Of a stretch of DNA of 58,950 nucleotides, positions 7,310 to 15,737 are shown piece by piece (position 1 is the first letter of the stretch; the number at the start of each line of letters is the position of its first letter). Source of the stretch: Bacillota bacterium (GTDB lineage Bacteria > Bacillota > Dethiobacteria > DTU022). The stretch covers positions 1 to 58,950 of the forward strand of contig JAABTH010000014.1 in assembly GCA_011389985.1 (NCBI GenBank). The letters run 5' to 3'. A model generated the notes under the pieces. It saw only the letters and a list, made by a program, of their open reading frames with translations. It made no database searches and had not been told where the DNA came from. The position numbers and the translations under genes were made by a program.

Positions 7310-8218
7310 TTAGTAGGTTGTAAAAAGGTTATCATCATCAATAATTCTTGTTTCGTTATCTATAATATTTCTTATATCTTTTGGAATTGAAAACATGCCC
7401 TTTGCTGTAATTCCGTCAAAGTAGTTAAGGGTAAGATTTCTTTCAGCGATAAGCGTATCAAACATAAACGTTGTCGGGAGATCAAGTTTATAAGGAGCAG
7501 CAACAACAAAACCCCATTCAGTGTTAAACGATGGAATAAAAGAACGATAAGAACGCGCAAAAGGCATAACCTGTTTTATTGTATTATATATTGCACTGTG
7601 CGCTTCTATAAAAGGTTTGCCGTAATCCCCTGCTTGTAAAGCAACAAGACCGGTTTCTGTCAGCCGTTCTTTTAACATTTCAAAATACTGCCGTGTAAAA
7701 AGTTTTGTTGCCGGCCCTACTTCTACCGGTTCAGGCACATCGCTGATAATTACATCGAAACGATCATCAATATTTTCCAGGTAATCACGGGCATCAGCGT
7801 AGACTAATTCAAGGCGTTTATCATCAAAGCTGCCCTGATGCCAGCTGCCAAGTAATTCACGGCATTGTTCAACAACTTTTTGATCTAAATCTACCATAAC
7901 CAATTTTTCAACCATGGGGTGGCGAAATACTTCACGCAGGGTGGCTCCCTCCCCACCACCAATAACCAAGACGCACCGAGGCGCCGGGCACATCAACATT
8001 GCCGGATGGACCAGCGCCTCGTGATACATATATTCGTCAAACTCTGATGATTGAATTTTTCCGTCAAGGATCAATATTCTCCCGTAAAGCTCAGTATCAG
8101 CAATTTCAACCTGCTGATAATCTGTTCGAAAACTTCTTAGGAAGCTGGTAACTCCGAACATATGTGCCGTTCCGGGAGAGGTATGTTCAATAAACCATTT
8201 GTGCTCTTCGTAAGACAT
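7310..8218 (-). CDS. speE: Spermidine synthase (polyamine aminopropyltransferase)
   Basis: The 302-residue enzyme transfers the aminopropyl group of decarboxylated S-adenosylmethionine to putrescine. It shows the SAM-fold glycine loop VLVIGGGEGATLREV, the substrate-binding Glu/Asp residues after it (VDLDQKVVEQC) and the catalytic Asp region DVIISDVPEPVEVGPA. That last block usually reads D(S/P)TDPxGPA, so the two extra residues are slightly unusual. The start at 8218 follows GAGGAG; the longer frame to 8284 overlaps speD and adds unrelated sequence. It is paired with speD upstream, 25 bases away, which supplies its substrate. Confidence 0.95.
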   Translation of the reverse strand: MSYEEHKWFIEHTSPGTAHMFGVTSFLRSFRTDYQQVEIADTELYGRILILDGKIQSSEFDEYMYHEALVHPAMLMCPAPRCVLVIGGGEGATLREVFRHPMVEKLVMVDLDQKVVEQCRELLGSWHQGSFDDKRLELVYADARDYLENIDDRFDVIISDVPEPVEVGPATKLFTRQYFEMLKERLTETGLVALQAGDYGKPFIEAHSAIYNTIKQVMPFARSYRSFIPSFNTEWGFVVAAPYKLDLPTTFMFDTLIAERNLTLNYFDGITAKGMFSIPKDIRNIIDNETRIIDDDNLFTTY

Positions 8219-8243
8219 TTTAAAAAAACTCCTCTCTCTTATT

Positions 8244-8627
8244 TTAATAATTAGCGGCAGGTTTATGTTCGAGTTGGACATCAAAGATGCCGCGCTTGAT
8301 TTCTCGTGCCGACATATTCTGGGCTGAGAACATCTGTTTCAGGTAGTTACAGGAAGCCCATGGATTGACAGTTTCACCACAGGTAAATACATCAACAGCG
8401 GCATAACCGAACTCCGGCCAGGTATGAATAGCCAGGTGAGATTCGGATATAACCACTACGCCGCTGACGCCCTGGGGTGAGAACTGATGAAAAACAGTCT
8501 CCCTAACTTCTGCCCCAGCTTCGAGGGCTGCTTCCACCATGCGCTGTTTGATCAGCTCAAGATCGCTTAAAATCTCCGGTGGGCAACCGTAAAATTCAGC
8601 CAAAATGTGACGGCCTAAAGCGCTCAT
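8244..8627 (-). CDS. speD: S-adenosylmethionine decarboxylase proenzyme
   Basis: The 127-residue class 1B (SpeH-type) proenzyme cleaves itself between Glu62 and Ser63 in [14 protein letters not shown] to make the pyruvoyl cofactor. His68 and Cys83 match the processing and proton-donor residues described for the Thermotoga enzyme. It decarboxylates SAM to supply aminopropyl groups to SpeE, the next gene. AAGGAGG precedes the ATG. It starts a leftward operon and faces the divergent acyl-CoA synthetase gene. Confidence 0.97.
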   Translation of the reverse strand: MSALGRHILAEFYGCPPEILSDLELIKQRMVEAALEAGAEVRETVFHQFSPQGVSGVVVISESHLAIHTWPEFGYAAVDVFTCGETVNPWASCNYLKQMFSAQNMSAREIKRGIFDVQLEHKPAANY

Positions 8628-8678
8628 CTCTAATACCTCCTTATACTGTTATTTATCAGATAAAAAGCGTCAAGATAC

Positions 8679-8706
8679 ATTGTAACAAAATTAAGTTAAA
8701 AGTCAA
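8679..8706 (-). promoter_or_regulatory. Promoter of the speD-speE-ndk operon
   Basis: On the minus strand TTGACT (8706-8701) and TACAAT (8684-8679) are separated by 16 bp. The predicted transcript begins about 45 bases before the speD start codon. Confidence 0.65.
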
Positions 8707-8707
8707 T

Positions 8708-8739
8708 TGCCCGTGTAAAAAAATGCCCGTATAAAAAAC
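8708..8739. repeat. Tandem 16-bp direct repeat between divergent promoters
   Basis: Two adjacent copies, TGCCCGTGTAAAAAAA (8708-8723) and TGCCCGTATAAAAAAC (8724-8739), differ at two positions. They sit immediately upstream of the speD -35 box and just before the promoter-like boxes of the plus-strand gene. This is the expected place for a regulator that controls both. Confidence 0.55.
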
Positions 8740-8746
8740 CTGATCA

Positions 8747-8775
8747 TTGCTAATAGTTATTTATTTATATAAAAT
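8747..8775 (+). promoter_or_regulatory. Weak promoter candidate for the acyl-CoA synthetase gene
   Basis: TTGCTA (8747-8752), a 17-bp spacer and TAAAAT (8770-8775) lie about 70 bases before the start codon. Both boxes deviate from consensus and the area is AT-rich, so this is tentative. Confidence 0.35.
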
Positions 8776-8846
8776 AGGAGATAAAGAAAACAAAAACCTA
8801 TGCTAATTGCTTAATTTTCCTCTAAATCAAGTAAAGGATTGTTCAA

Positions 8847-10961
8847 ATGAAAGAATTAAACTATATGTTCAACCCTAAACAGGTAGCTGTTATTGGTGCA
8901 TCCCGTTCACCACAAAAAATAGGACATGCCATACTTGAGAATATTATTAATAGTGGTTTCAAGGGTGAGATATATCCTGTTAACCCCAAAGAAGAAGAGA
9001 TATCCGGACTTAAAAGCTTCTGCTCTGTGAAAGATATAGGCAAACCAGTTGAACTCGCAGTTATTTCAGTGCCTGCTGCACATGTTGTAAAAGTGGCTGA
9101 AGAATGCGGTGAAGCCGGAGTAAAAGGTCTCATTGTTATTACAGCAGGATTCAAAGAAATTGGCAGTGAAGGGCTTAAACAGGAAAGGCGCTTAATTGAG
9201 ATATGCCAAGAATATGATATGCGTATGCTCGGCCCTAATTGTGTCGGCCTGATGGATACGCATACACCGGTTAATGCTTCATTCGCCAATGGTTTCCCAG
9301 ATGAAGGCAATATCACATTTATCTCGCAAAGCGGAGCCATGCTGGTTTCAATTCTCGATTGGAGCTTTGAAATGGGTATGGGGTTTTCACGTTTTATCAG
9401 CCTTGGCAATAAAGCGGATCTCAATGAAATCGATTTTATAGAAAGTTGTGCCGCTGATCCCCAAACCAAAGTCATTCTTTGTTACGTTGAAGATATTGCC
9501 GATGGCAATCGTTTCATTGAAGTTTGTAAAAAAGCAAGTAAAAGCAAGCCGATAATCATCCTTAAATCGGGAACAAGTACTGCCGGTGCTCAGGCTGCAA
9601 GTTCACATACAGGCGCACTGGCAGGTAGTGATCGTGCTTATGAAGCCGCTTTCAAGCAATGCGGTGTTTTGCGGGTTGAAAGCATGAACGAGCTTTTTGA
9701 TTTAGCCCGGGCATTTTCCACCCAACCACTGCCTCATAATTCGCGGGTAGCGATTGTAACCAACGCCGGCGGGCCAGCTATTCTTACAACCGACGCAGTA
9801 GAAAAATATGATCTCAGAATGTCCCGTTTTAAAAAAGATACTGTTGATAAGCTTCGTAAAAATTTGCCTGACGAAGCAAATATTTATAACCCGGTCGATA
9901 TTATCGGAGATGCGATGAATGATCGATACCATTTTGCATTGAAGACTGTTCTTGAAGACAATAATGTTGACTGCGCCCTTGTTCTTTTATGTCCTGCAGC
10001 ATTAACCGAACCTGAGAAAACAGCAGAAACGATAGTAAAACTTAGTAAAGATTTTGCTGAAAAACCTGTTATGTCTGTGTACATGGGAGGTAAAACCCTT
10101 GCTGAAGGAAAAAAGTATCTCACCGATAACGGAATTCCAGACTTCACATTTCCTGAACCTTCAGTCCGTTCCTTACAGGGAATGGTCCGTTATGCAGATT
10201 ACATTGCTGAAAAGCCTCCTGTTAAGAAAGTAAAATTAACAGGTATTAACGAAGATTCTGTCCGGAGGATTATAAATCATGTCTTGAAAGATAAAAGGGT
10301 TGTTCTCCTTGGACATGAAGCCTCAGAAGTTATGACCGCTTACGGTATTCCAGCAAGCCGAAGTCTATTGGCAACCAGTGAAGATGAAGCCGCAAAAATT
10401 GGAACAGAAATAGGGTTCCCTGTAGCCCTCAAAATATCATCACCGAAAATTGCCCACAAAACTGATGTTGGCGGAGTCGAAATAGGAATTTACAGCGAAA
10501 AGGAAATAAGAAATGCCTATCGGCGAATAATGGAAAAGGTTACATACTACCTGCCGGATGCTCCAATTCATGGCATCGAAGTTCAAAATATGGTTGATGA
10601 TGGTGTGGAAATTATTATTGGAATGTCCCGCGATATTCAATTTGGGCCTTTAATAGTTTTTGGGCTTGGCGGTATATATGTAAACCTGATGGAAGATGTT
10701 ACATTCAGATTGGCTTCAGCTCTTGACAACGTTGAAGAAGCAAAAAAAATGATAACCGAAACAAAAGCATATACTTTGCTCAAGGGCTATCGCGGAAAAA
10801 AACAGGCTGATATGAATGCCCTGACTGATGCTATTTTGAGAACAGCCCGTCTTGTATCCGATTTTAGTGAAATAACTGAGATGGATATTAACCCGGTAAG
10901 GGTTCATCACCAGGGTGCAACGGCTCTTGATATTAAGATAACCATAGAAAAGAAAGAGTGA
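8847..10961 (+). CDS. ADP-forming acetate/acyl-CoA ligase, alpha-beta fusion
   Basis: The 704-residue protein joins both subunits of an NDP-forming acyl-CoA synthetase. The order is a CoA-binding Rossmann domain (about 6-130), succinyl-CoA-ligase-like flavodoxin domains with the phosphohistidine motif SHTGALAG (His254), and a C-terminal ATP-grasp domain (about 480-700). It interconverts acyl-CoA plus ADP and phosphate with acid, CoA and ATP, giving substrate-level ATP in anaerobes. The related protein acetyltransferase Pat also has this layout but adds a GNAT domain, absent here. AAAGGA precedes the ATG. It is followed 32 bases later by a P-loop/DRTGG protein, likely in the same operon. Which acid it prefers cannot be told. 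Confidence 0.9.
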   Translation: MKELNYMFNPKQVAVIGASRSPQKIGHAILENIINSGFKGEIYPVNPKEEEISGLKSFCSVKDIGKPVELAVISVPAAHVVKVAEECGEAGVKGLIVITAGFKEIGSEGLKQERRLIEICQEYDMRMLGPNCVGLMDTHTPVNASFANGFPDEGNITFISQSGAMLVSILDWSFEMGMGFSRFISLGNKADLNEIDFIESCAADPQTKVILCYVEDIADGNRFIEVCKKASKSKPIIILKSGTSTAGAQAASSHTGALAGSDRAYEAAFKQCGVLRVESMNELFDLARAFSTQPLPHNSRVAIVTNAGGPAILTTDAVEKYDLRMSRFKKDTVDKLRKNLPDEANIYNPVDIIGDAMNDRYHFALKTVLEDNNVDCALVLLCPAALTEPEKTAETIVKLSKDFAEKPVMSVYMGGKTLAEGKKYLTDNGIPDFTFPEPSVRSLQGMVRYADYIAEKPPVKKVKLTGINEDSVRRIINHVLKDKRVVLLGHEASEVMTAYGIPASRSLLATSEDEAAKIGTEIGFPVALKISSPKIAHKTDVGGVEIGIYSEKEIRNAYRRIMEKVTYYLPDAPIHGIEVQNMVDDGVEIIIGMSRDIQFGPLIVFGLGGIYVNLMEDVTFRLASALDNVEEAKKMITETKAYTLLKGYRGKKQADMNALTDAILRTARLVSDFSEITEMDINPVRVHHQGATALDIKITIEKKE

Positions 10962-10993
10962 TAAACAGCACAAGATTCTGAGAGGTGATTAAA

Positions 10994-12055
10994 ATGCAAG
11001 GTATCTATTTTACGGGTAAAGCCGGCGGAGGAAAAACAGCAACAGCACTGGGCCTTGGCATTAAATTGCGCAAAGAGGGGCTGAAGGTATCTTACTTTAA
11101 GCCGCTTGGTTTTCGCAAGGGAACTGTAAAAAAAGATGACGACGATGTCGGTTTGATGCGTGAAGTTCTAGAGCTGCCCTTTTCCAGTGAAACAATTTCT
11201 CCGGTAACTGTAAACGCGCATTATCTTTCGGCCCGATTTCTGGAAAAAGACCAAAATCTATTGCCAAAAATAAAGAATGCTTACAGTAAATGCTCAAAAG
11301 GTTATGATGTCGTTTTGATTGACGGCAGTATAGAACCATATATTGGCCAGAACCAGGGATTAGATGATTTCAGTCTCGCCTCTATTTTTGAGGCTGTAGC
11401 GCTCCCGGTTATCAAGGCGGATGATGACTTCCAGTTGGATCAAAATCTGTTTTATATTGATTTATGGAAAATCCACAATGTCGATGTAATAGGAGCTGTT
11501 TTTAATAATGTCTCTCAGGCACAATGGAATAAAAGCAGCAGTATTTACAAGCCGCTAGTTGAAGAAAAAGGTTACCCCGTTCTTGGTATTATACCCAGGC
11601 AGCTTGAAATATCTTCACCAACTGTTGCAGAATTTCACGATGTCCTTCATGGTGAATTACTGGCTGCCCCGGAATATCTGAATCGCATTGTTGAAGAAGT
11701 CGTTGTCGGAACCATGACTATTGAGAGCGCCCTTAGTTATTTACGCCGTGCTCCGAATAAAGCTCTGGTTACCGGTGGAGACCGCAGCGATATGGCCCTT
11801 ACCGCGCTTGAGACAAGCACCTCGGTAATTATCTTTACAGGTGGACTTTATCCAGATGTAAGAGTATTAGCCCGTGCTGAAGAGAAAGGTGTGCCGGTAA
11901 TTTTGGTTCATGAAGATACATATTCAACTCTGGAAAACCTTCATAGTGTTTACCGAAGTATACACCCACAGAACAAAGATGCGATAAAGCTGGTAGAAGA
12001 TACGGTAGATAAATATGTTGACTGGAAAAAAGTTCTCAATTACTTAAAAAAATAG
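10994..12055 (+). CDS. P-loop (BioD-like) plus DRTGG-domain protein, related to the Pta N-terminus
   Basis: The 353-residue protein starts with a P-loop, GKAGGGKT (8-15), in a dethiobiotin-synthetase-like ATPase fold and continues with a DRTGG domain (about 220-320). The same pair forms the N-terminal, non-catalytic part of long phosphotransacetylases, where it has a regulatory role. The catalytic PTA domain is missing. The start is the ATG at 10994, because the GTG at 10985 belongs to the ribosome binding site AGAGGTGAT. Its place directly behind an acyl-CoA synthetase suggests sensing or tuning of acyl-CoA/acetate metabolism. That role is inference. Confidence 0.8.
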   Translation: MQGIYFTGKAGGGKTATALGLGIKLRKEGLKVSYFKPLGFRKGTVKKDDDDVGLMREVLELPFSSETISPVTVNAHYLSARFLEKDQNLLPKIKNAYSKCSKGYDVVLIDGSIEPYIGQNQGLDDFSLASIFEAVALPVIKADDDFQLDQNLFYIDLWKIHNVDVIGAVFNNVSQAQWNKSSSIYKPLVEEKGYPVLGIIPRQLEISSPTVAEFHDVLHGELLAAPEYLNRIVEEVVVGTMTIESALSYLRRAPNKALVTGGDRSDMALTALETSTSVIIFTGGLYPDVRVLARAEEKGVPVILVHEDTYSTLENLHSVYRSIHPQNKDAIKLVEDTVDKYVDWKKVLNYLKK

Positions 12056-12131
12056 CAACAGATCAAGTTATTTTGATCAGGTTCCCTTATGTAAGCGGCC
12101 CAAAATCGCTAAAAGTAAACAATGATCAAAA

Positions 12132-12168
12132 AAGGGGTTATCCACAAACATGTATGTGACAACCCCTT
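12132..12168. terminator. Bidirectional terminator between convergent operons
   Basis: The arms AAGGGGTT (12132-12139) and AACCCCTT (12161-12168) enclose a partly paired loop. A U-rich tract follows on the plus strand (ATTTTATATTGTTTT) and TTTTTGATC follows on the minus strand. It separates the plus-strand pair from the leftward aminomutase gene. A smaller perfect repeat GATCAA/TTGATC lies just before it at 12061-12078. Confidence 0.8.
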
Positions 12169-12251
12169 ATTTTATATTGTTTTTATAGCTATGGCATGTA
12201 GCAATGAAGAATATAAAAATCATTTTAGTTTATTACTTACTTTAGCCGGTG

Positions 12252-13484
12252 CTAATTATCATATTTTAATACTTTATTTTCCCAAGTTCTGATCATTATG
12301 TAATCTTTACCGCTGCTGACAAGGTATTCAGGCAGCATAGGTGTTTTACCCTGGCCAAGCGGTGCGTTAACGACAAATGTAGGTATTGCCAGTCCGGAGG
12401 TAAACCCGCGCAGTTTTTCCATTATCTCTATGCCTTCTTCTACCTTAGTCCGGAAATGAGCAGTTCCTTTAACCGCCTTGGCATGGAAAATGTAGTAAGG
12501 TCGAACCATACATTTAAGAAGATCCTGGTTTAGTTTTCGCATCACAAAAGGATCATTATTAACACCTTTCAGCAAAACGGCCTGGTTGCCAAGACTTACA
12601 CCCGATCGGGCCAGTTTAAAACAGGCTTCCTGTGCATCTGGAGTAACCTCAAGGGGAGAATTGAAATGAGTATTGACATAAAGAGGCAGATGTTCAGAGA
12701 AAATCCGACATAGTTCATCATCTATTCTTTGCGGCATTGTTACCAGGGTTCTTGAACCGAAACGCTTGATTTCAACATGCGGTATTTGATCCAATTCATC
12801 CAGAAGCCATTCAATAGTCTGGTTATCCAGCATGAAGCCGTCCCCGCCTGTCAGCAAAACGTCACGTATTTCTTCATTATTACGCACATATTCAATTGCC
12901 TCTTCAAGGTGTTTTTTTGGAGTGGCAAGGTCTTTTTCGCCGATTGCCCTTCTGCGCTGACAGTGACGGCAGTACATGGCACACTGATTAGTTACCTTGA
13001 TTATTAAACGATCTGCATAACGGCGAGTAACGGCTTGAGTAGGTGATGTAAATTCTTCACCCATTGGATCATCATAACCGCCGTGATCTACGTATTCATC
13101 TATCTGGGGTATACACTGAAGCTTTACAGGATCGACAGGGTTGTCGGCGTCAATCAGGCTAAGGTAGTATGGCGATACTGCCCAACGATATAAAGAGCCT
13201 GTTTTTTCTATATCATCTAACTCCTGCTTTGTCAGGGGTAAGAGCTCTTTTAAAACTGCAGTGGTGGTAATCCTGTTTTTAAGCTGCCAGCGCCAGTTAT
13301 TCCAGTCTTCATCACTGGCTTTAAAAAAGTTTTTTATTCTTTTCTGATTTTCTAAAATACGCGGCCAGTGTGTGAAACCGGTCGACATCGTTTTTAAAGC
13401 TTCCCTGTAGTCTGCTATTGCACTTTTTAATATATCGGCTCTGTCAAGCGCTTTCTGCTGGTTTTTTGTAATTTCTTCTGCCAT
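12252..13484 (-). CDS. eam: Glutamate 2,3-aminomutase (KamA-family radical SAM)
   Basis: The 410-residue enzyme has the radical-SAM motif Cys168-X3-Cys172-X2-Cys175, and the PLP lysine is likely Lys380. In lysine 2,3-aminomutase two aspartates bind the substrate side chain (Asp293 and Asp330 in Clostridium subterminale). Aligning around HFR and FVV(D/N)AP puts Lys336 and Asn373 here instead. Lys and Asn at these two positions are, as I recall from the published C. difficile enzyme, the signature of glutamate 2,3-aminomutase. The product would be beta-glutamate, a compatible solute. It is a single-gene unit with its own promoter (13536-13564). A lysine-active paralogue is the alternative but less likely. 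Confidence 0.82.
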   Translation of the reverse strand: MAEEITKNQQKALDRADILKSAIADYREALKTMSTGFTHWPRILENQKRIKNFFKASDEDWNNWRWQLKNRITTTAVLKELLPLTKQELDDIEKTGSLYRWAVSPYYLSLIDADNPVDPVKLQCIPQIDEYVDHGGYDDPMGEEFTSPTQAVTRRYADRLIIKVTNQCAMYCRHCQRRRAIGEKDLATPKKHLEEAIEYVRNNEEIRDVLLTGGDGFMLDNQTIEWLLDELDQIPHVEIKRFGSRTLVTMPQRIDDELCRIFSEHLPLYVNTHFNSPLEVTPDAQEACFKLARSGVSLGNQAVLLKGVNNDPFVMRKLNQDLLKCMVRPYYIFHAKAVKGTAHFRTKVEEGIEIMEKLRGFTSGLAIPTFVVNAPLGQGKTPMLPEYLVSSGKDYIMIRTWENKVLKYDN

Positions 13485-13535
13485 TCTTATTGCATCCCTC
13501 CATAATTTGTATATTCAAAACAATTCTCAATCTAT

Positions 13536-13564
13536 AGTATACTGTTTATGAATTTTACTGTCAA
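13536..13564 (-). promoter_or_regulatory. Strong promoter of the aminomutase gene
   Basis: On the minus strand a perfect TTGACA (13564-13559), a 17-bp spacer and TATACT (13541-13536). The -35 box overlaps the U-tract of the preceding terminator, so the two units are packed with no spare sequence. Confidence 0.8.
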
Positions 13565-13598
13565 AAAAGAGGTTTCGAGCTTGACCTCAAAACCTCTT
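13561..13598 (-). terminator. Terminator of the unknown-protein gene
   Basis: A perfect 9-bp stem, AAGAGGTTT (13567-13575) with AAACCTCTT (13590-13598), is followed on the minus strand by TTTTTT. It lies 26 bases after the stop codon at 13625. Confidence 0.85.
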
Positions 13599-13624
13599 GA
13601 TTACTTAATTACAATTAGTACATT

Positions 13625-14299
13625 TTAAGGAAGGGTTTTCCACCATCCGGCCGTTGCACTGCCGTCTCGTACAGTCGTGGTCTCCCATACTTCAGCATAA
13701 CCTTCAACTCTCATAGTATCACTGATAAAACCTCTGACTTCCATTTCACGAACCGTCGTGCCGCCTGTGTTGCCAAAGTTGTTATTAACTTTCATATATT
13801 CGCCGTCCGGACTGCTACTGGTTGAGACCGTTTGCTTAATATAACCACTTTCACCCGGATCCATTTCAACACCGGTAACAACATCGGTTTTTGCCGATAT
13901 GTTAACTTCCAGCCCGCTGATGATTCTCAGTTTTTTATCTGCAGCAGCGTTAGGACTTGTAGTTCCGTAAAGATACAGGGCAAGTTCTGCGGCTTCCCTG
14001 TAAACATCGTCAATTGGAGCATCATCATACCGGACAGTGGTAACTTCATGACTGCCGGATACCGAACCCTCACCGCTTACCTGAAAACCAGCCCTGCCAT
14101 TATCAAATTCGACTACTTTCTGATGAAAAACATCGCCAATGTACCTGAAATGCGTTCCCGAATAACGATAGACAGCAGCGATTGCCGGGATGGAAAAAAG
14201 AAACAAAACCAGAAGAGTCAATGCAACAGTGATTATAACCCTTCTTTTCAGCAAACCATTAGCATTATTGTCATCTTTCTTTTCTGTATCTTTTTTAAT
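13625..14299 (-). CDS. Unknown protein with one N-terminal membrane segment; probable ATT start
   Basis: I do not recognise this protein. From the proposed start at 14299 it has 224 residues: a charged N-terminus ([10 protein letters not shown]...), one hydrophobic segment (about 18-40) ending SIPAIAA that may be a signal peptide or anchor, then a polar, Ser/Thr/Gly-rich domain rich in beta strands. It would lie outside the membrane. No ATG, GTG or TTG fits: a strong AAAGGAGG lies ten bases before an in-frame ATT, while the open frame upstream runs through tRNA-Pro. An ATA nearer the site is the only other option. It has its own terminator and follows the tRNA on the same strand. Confidence 0.6.
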   Translation of the reverse strand: MKKDTEKKDDNNANGLLKRRVIITVALTLLVLFLFSIPAIAAVYRYSGTHFRYIGDVFHQKVVEFDNGRAGFQVSGEGSVSGSHEVTTVRYDDAPIDDVYREAAELALYLYGTTSPNAAADKKLRIISGLEVNISAKTDVVTGVEMDPGESGYIKQTVSTSSSPDGEYMKVNNNFGNTGGTTVREMEVRGFISDTMRVEGYAEVWETTTVRDGSATAGWWKTLP

Positions 14300-14342
14300 A
14301 CCTTTTATACCTCCTTTAAAACTAAACAAGCAGGATAATAAA

Positions 14343-14419
14343 TGGTCGGAGCGAAAGGATTTGAACCTTCGACCTCTTGACCCCCAGTCAAGCGCGCTAC
14401 CAAGCTGCGCCACGCCCCG
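14343..14419 (-). tRNA. tRNA-Pro (anticodon GGG)
   Basis: The minus strand folds as a 77-nt tRNA. The acceptor CGGGGCG pairs with CGCTCCG (one G-U pair), followed by discriminator A and an encoded CCA. The anticodon arm CTTGA-CTGGGGG-TCAAG gives anticodon GGG. The D-arm GCGCAGCTTGGTAGCGC and T-arm GGTTCAAATCC are normal. It may be co-transcribed with the unknown gene 43 bases downstream. Confidence 0.97.
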
Positions 14420-14465
14420 ATTTACTTAAAGAATCTATCAATTGTAGCGTGCATAATTCTTTTTT

Positions 14466-14494
14466 ATTTTAAAACATGAAAGTCTAAAAGTCAA
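14466..14494 (-). promoter_or_regulatory. Promoter of tRNA-Pro
   Basis: On the minus strand TTGACT (14494-14489), a 17-bp spacer and TAAAAT (14471-14466), about 46 bases before the tRNA 5' end. Confidence 0.65.
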
Positions 14495-14531
14495 TAAGAC
14501 GCGATCACTTATAAGAGCGATTGAGTCAAAG

Positions 14532-15725
14532 CTATACTTTGAAATAGCTAAATAACTGACCGAAATTAATACCGGCAATAACTTTATTGGCATTACTGCT
14601 GTAGAGCTGGCGATTACCTTCTTCAAGATGGTATGATTTAATGCCATGCGAAATTGAAAGGAAAGTTTCTATATAAGCAGCCAGCTGATCGCAGCCCCTG
14701 ATAATTTCACCGTCAAGGGGCGAATAGATGTTGCTGTTATAATTATTGTTAATTTCGTCCGAACTAACGGGCTTTACAGCTCCATCTTCAATAATTTTGC
14801 TTTTAAATTCATCGTCTATAAAATATTTTAATTCATCGTGCCAGGTTGCAGGTAACAGCGGGAATATCCTTTCTTCAAGCTGCCTGTTTTCAATATCTTT
14901 AATGATTTCTTCCAGTCCGGCAACAGATCTTTTTACCGGTGAAACAATATCCCTGGTTAGCACTTCGGGCAGATCATGAAAAAGGGCGGCAAAATAATTA
15001 TTGTAAATCCTTTTCGGGCAGGCTTTAAGTTCAACGGAACAAAGATAACTCATCATGGCGACTATCAGCATATGACCCATAACTGATGTTTTCGGTACGC
15101 GGGGCGACTGAGCCCAACGCTGCTGAAATCTAAGCTGGCCGACAAGATCAAGAAAATTGCTTGTTTTTTTACCGAGCGCAAGCTTTTGAACCCCGGCAAG
15201 ATCGTAATGTTCCTCGATTTGGTTGGCGATAGCATTACGAGTTTCTTCAAGACCGTATAGACCTTCATTTAACCGGTATATTATCTTAAACTCCCAGTTG
15301 GTCGCCAGGTAGTGAGCGGCTTTAAGGATTTTTTTCTCCAGCGATGCCTGTTTTGCAGAAAGAAAATAGTTTTCCATCATCGCAAAAAGATCCAATTGAA
15401 GGTCACTTACGCGGTCTTTCAGTTTTTCCAGAACCCAGCGGTTAAGCTGTTCTCCTTTTTCGGCCATCAGTTTGTAAAATACCGGCGGTTTAATATCAGT
15501 AAGGACAATTCTGTGCAGAAATTCAAACAGACCTCCCTCAATTAGTTCCGGCCAGTTTATTTGAGCGCCATGATCGGCTTCTTCAATTTTTGCCAGTACA
15601 AATGCGTAGACCATTTTATGAGACTGCTTATCCAGTTCGGTAAAATGCTCCGGGCGGATATGATCATTCCAGCGTTGTATACTGGCCGCTTCAAATAACA
15701 GTTCCAGAAGCTCTTTTCTTATCAC
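14532..15725 (-). CDS. HD-domain metal-dependent hydrolase (YfbR-like)
   Basis: The 397-residue protein has an HD-domain centre: an upstream His, then the paired residues in ALFHDLPEVLTRDIVSPVK, resembling the YfbR-like 5'-nucleotidase group. An N-terminal helical region of about 200 residues has no motif I know. HD enzymes hydrolyse phosphate esters of nucleotides using divalent metals in the cytoplasm. The start is a GTG at 15725 preceded by AAAGGTGG. It follows plsY by 12 bases in a leftward run that includes der. The substrate cannot be named. Confidence 0.75.
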   Translation of the reverse strand: MIRKELLELLFEAASIQRWNDHIRPEHFTELDKQSHKMVYAFVLAKIEEADHGAQINWPELIEGGLFEFLHRIVLTDIKPPVFYKLMAEKGEQLNRWVLEKLKDRVSDLQLDLFAMMENYFLSAKQASLEKKILKAAHYLATNWEFKIIYRLNEGLYGLEETRNAIANQIEEHYDLAGVQKLALGKKTSNFLDLVGQLRFQQRWAQSPRVPKTSVMGHMLIVAMMSYLCSVELKACPKRIYNNYFAALFHDLPEVLTRDIVSPVKRSVAGLEEIIKDIENRQLEERIFPLLPATWHDELKYFIDDEFKSKIIEDGAVKPVSSDEINNNYNSNIYSPLDGEIIRGCDQLAAYIETFLSISHGIKSYHLEEGNRQLYSSNANKVIAGINFGQLFSYFKV

Positions 15726-15737
15726 TTTATCCCACCT

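Noticed and set aside
12252-13484. Call of lysine 2,3-aminomutase
   Set aside because: The two aspartates that bind lysine are replaced by Lys and Asn, as in the glutamate enzyme.
14300-14413. Open frame continuing from the unknown gene through tRNA-Pro (peptide beginning [14 protein letters not shown])
   Set aside because: This is the well-known false translation of a tRNA gene. The tRNA is clearly present on the same strand, so the frame here is not coding.
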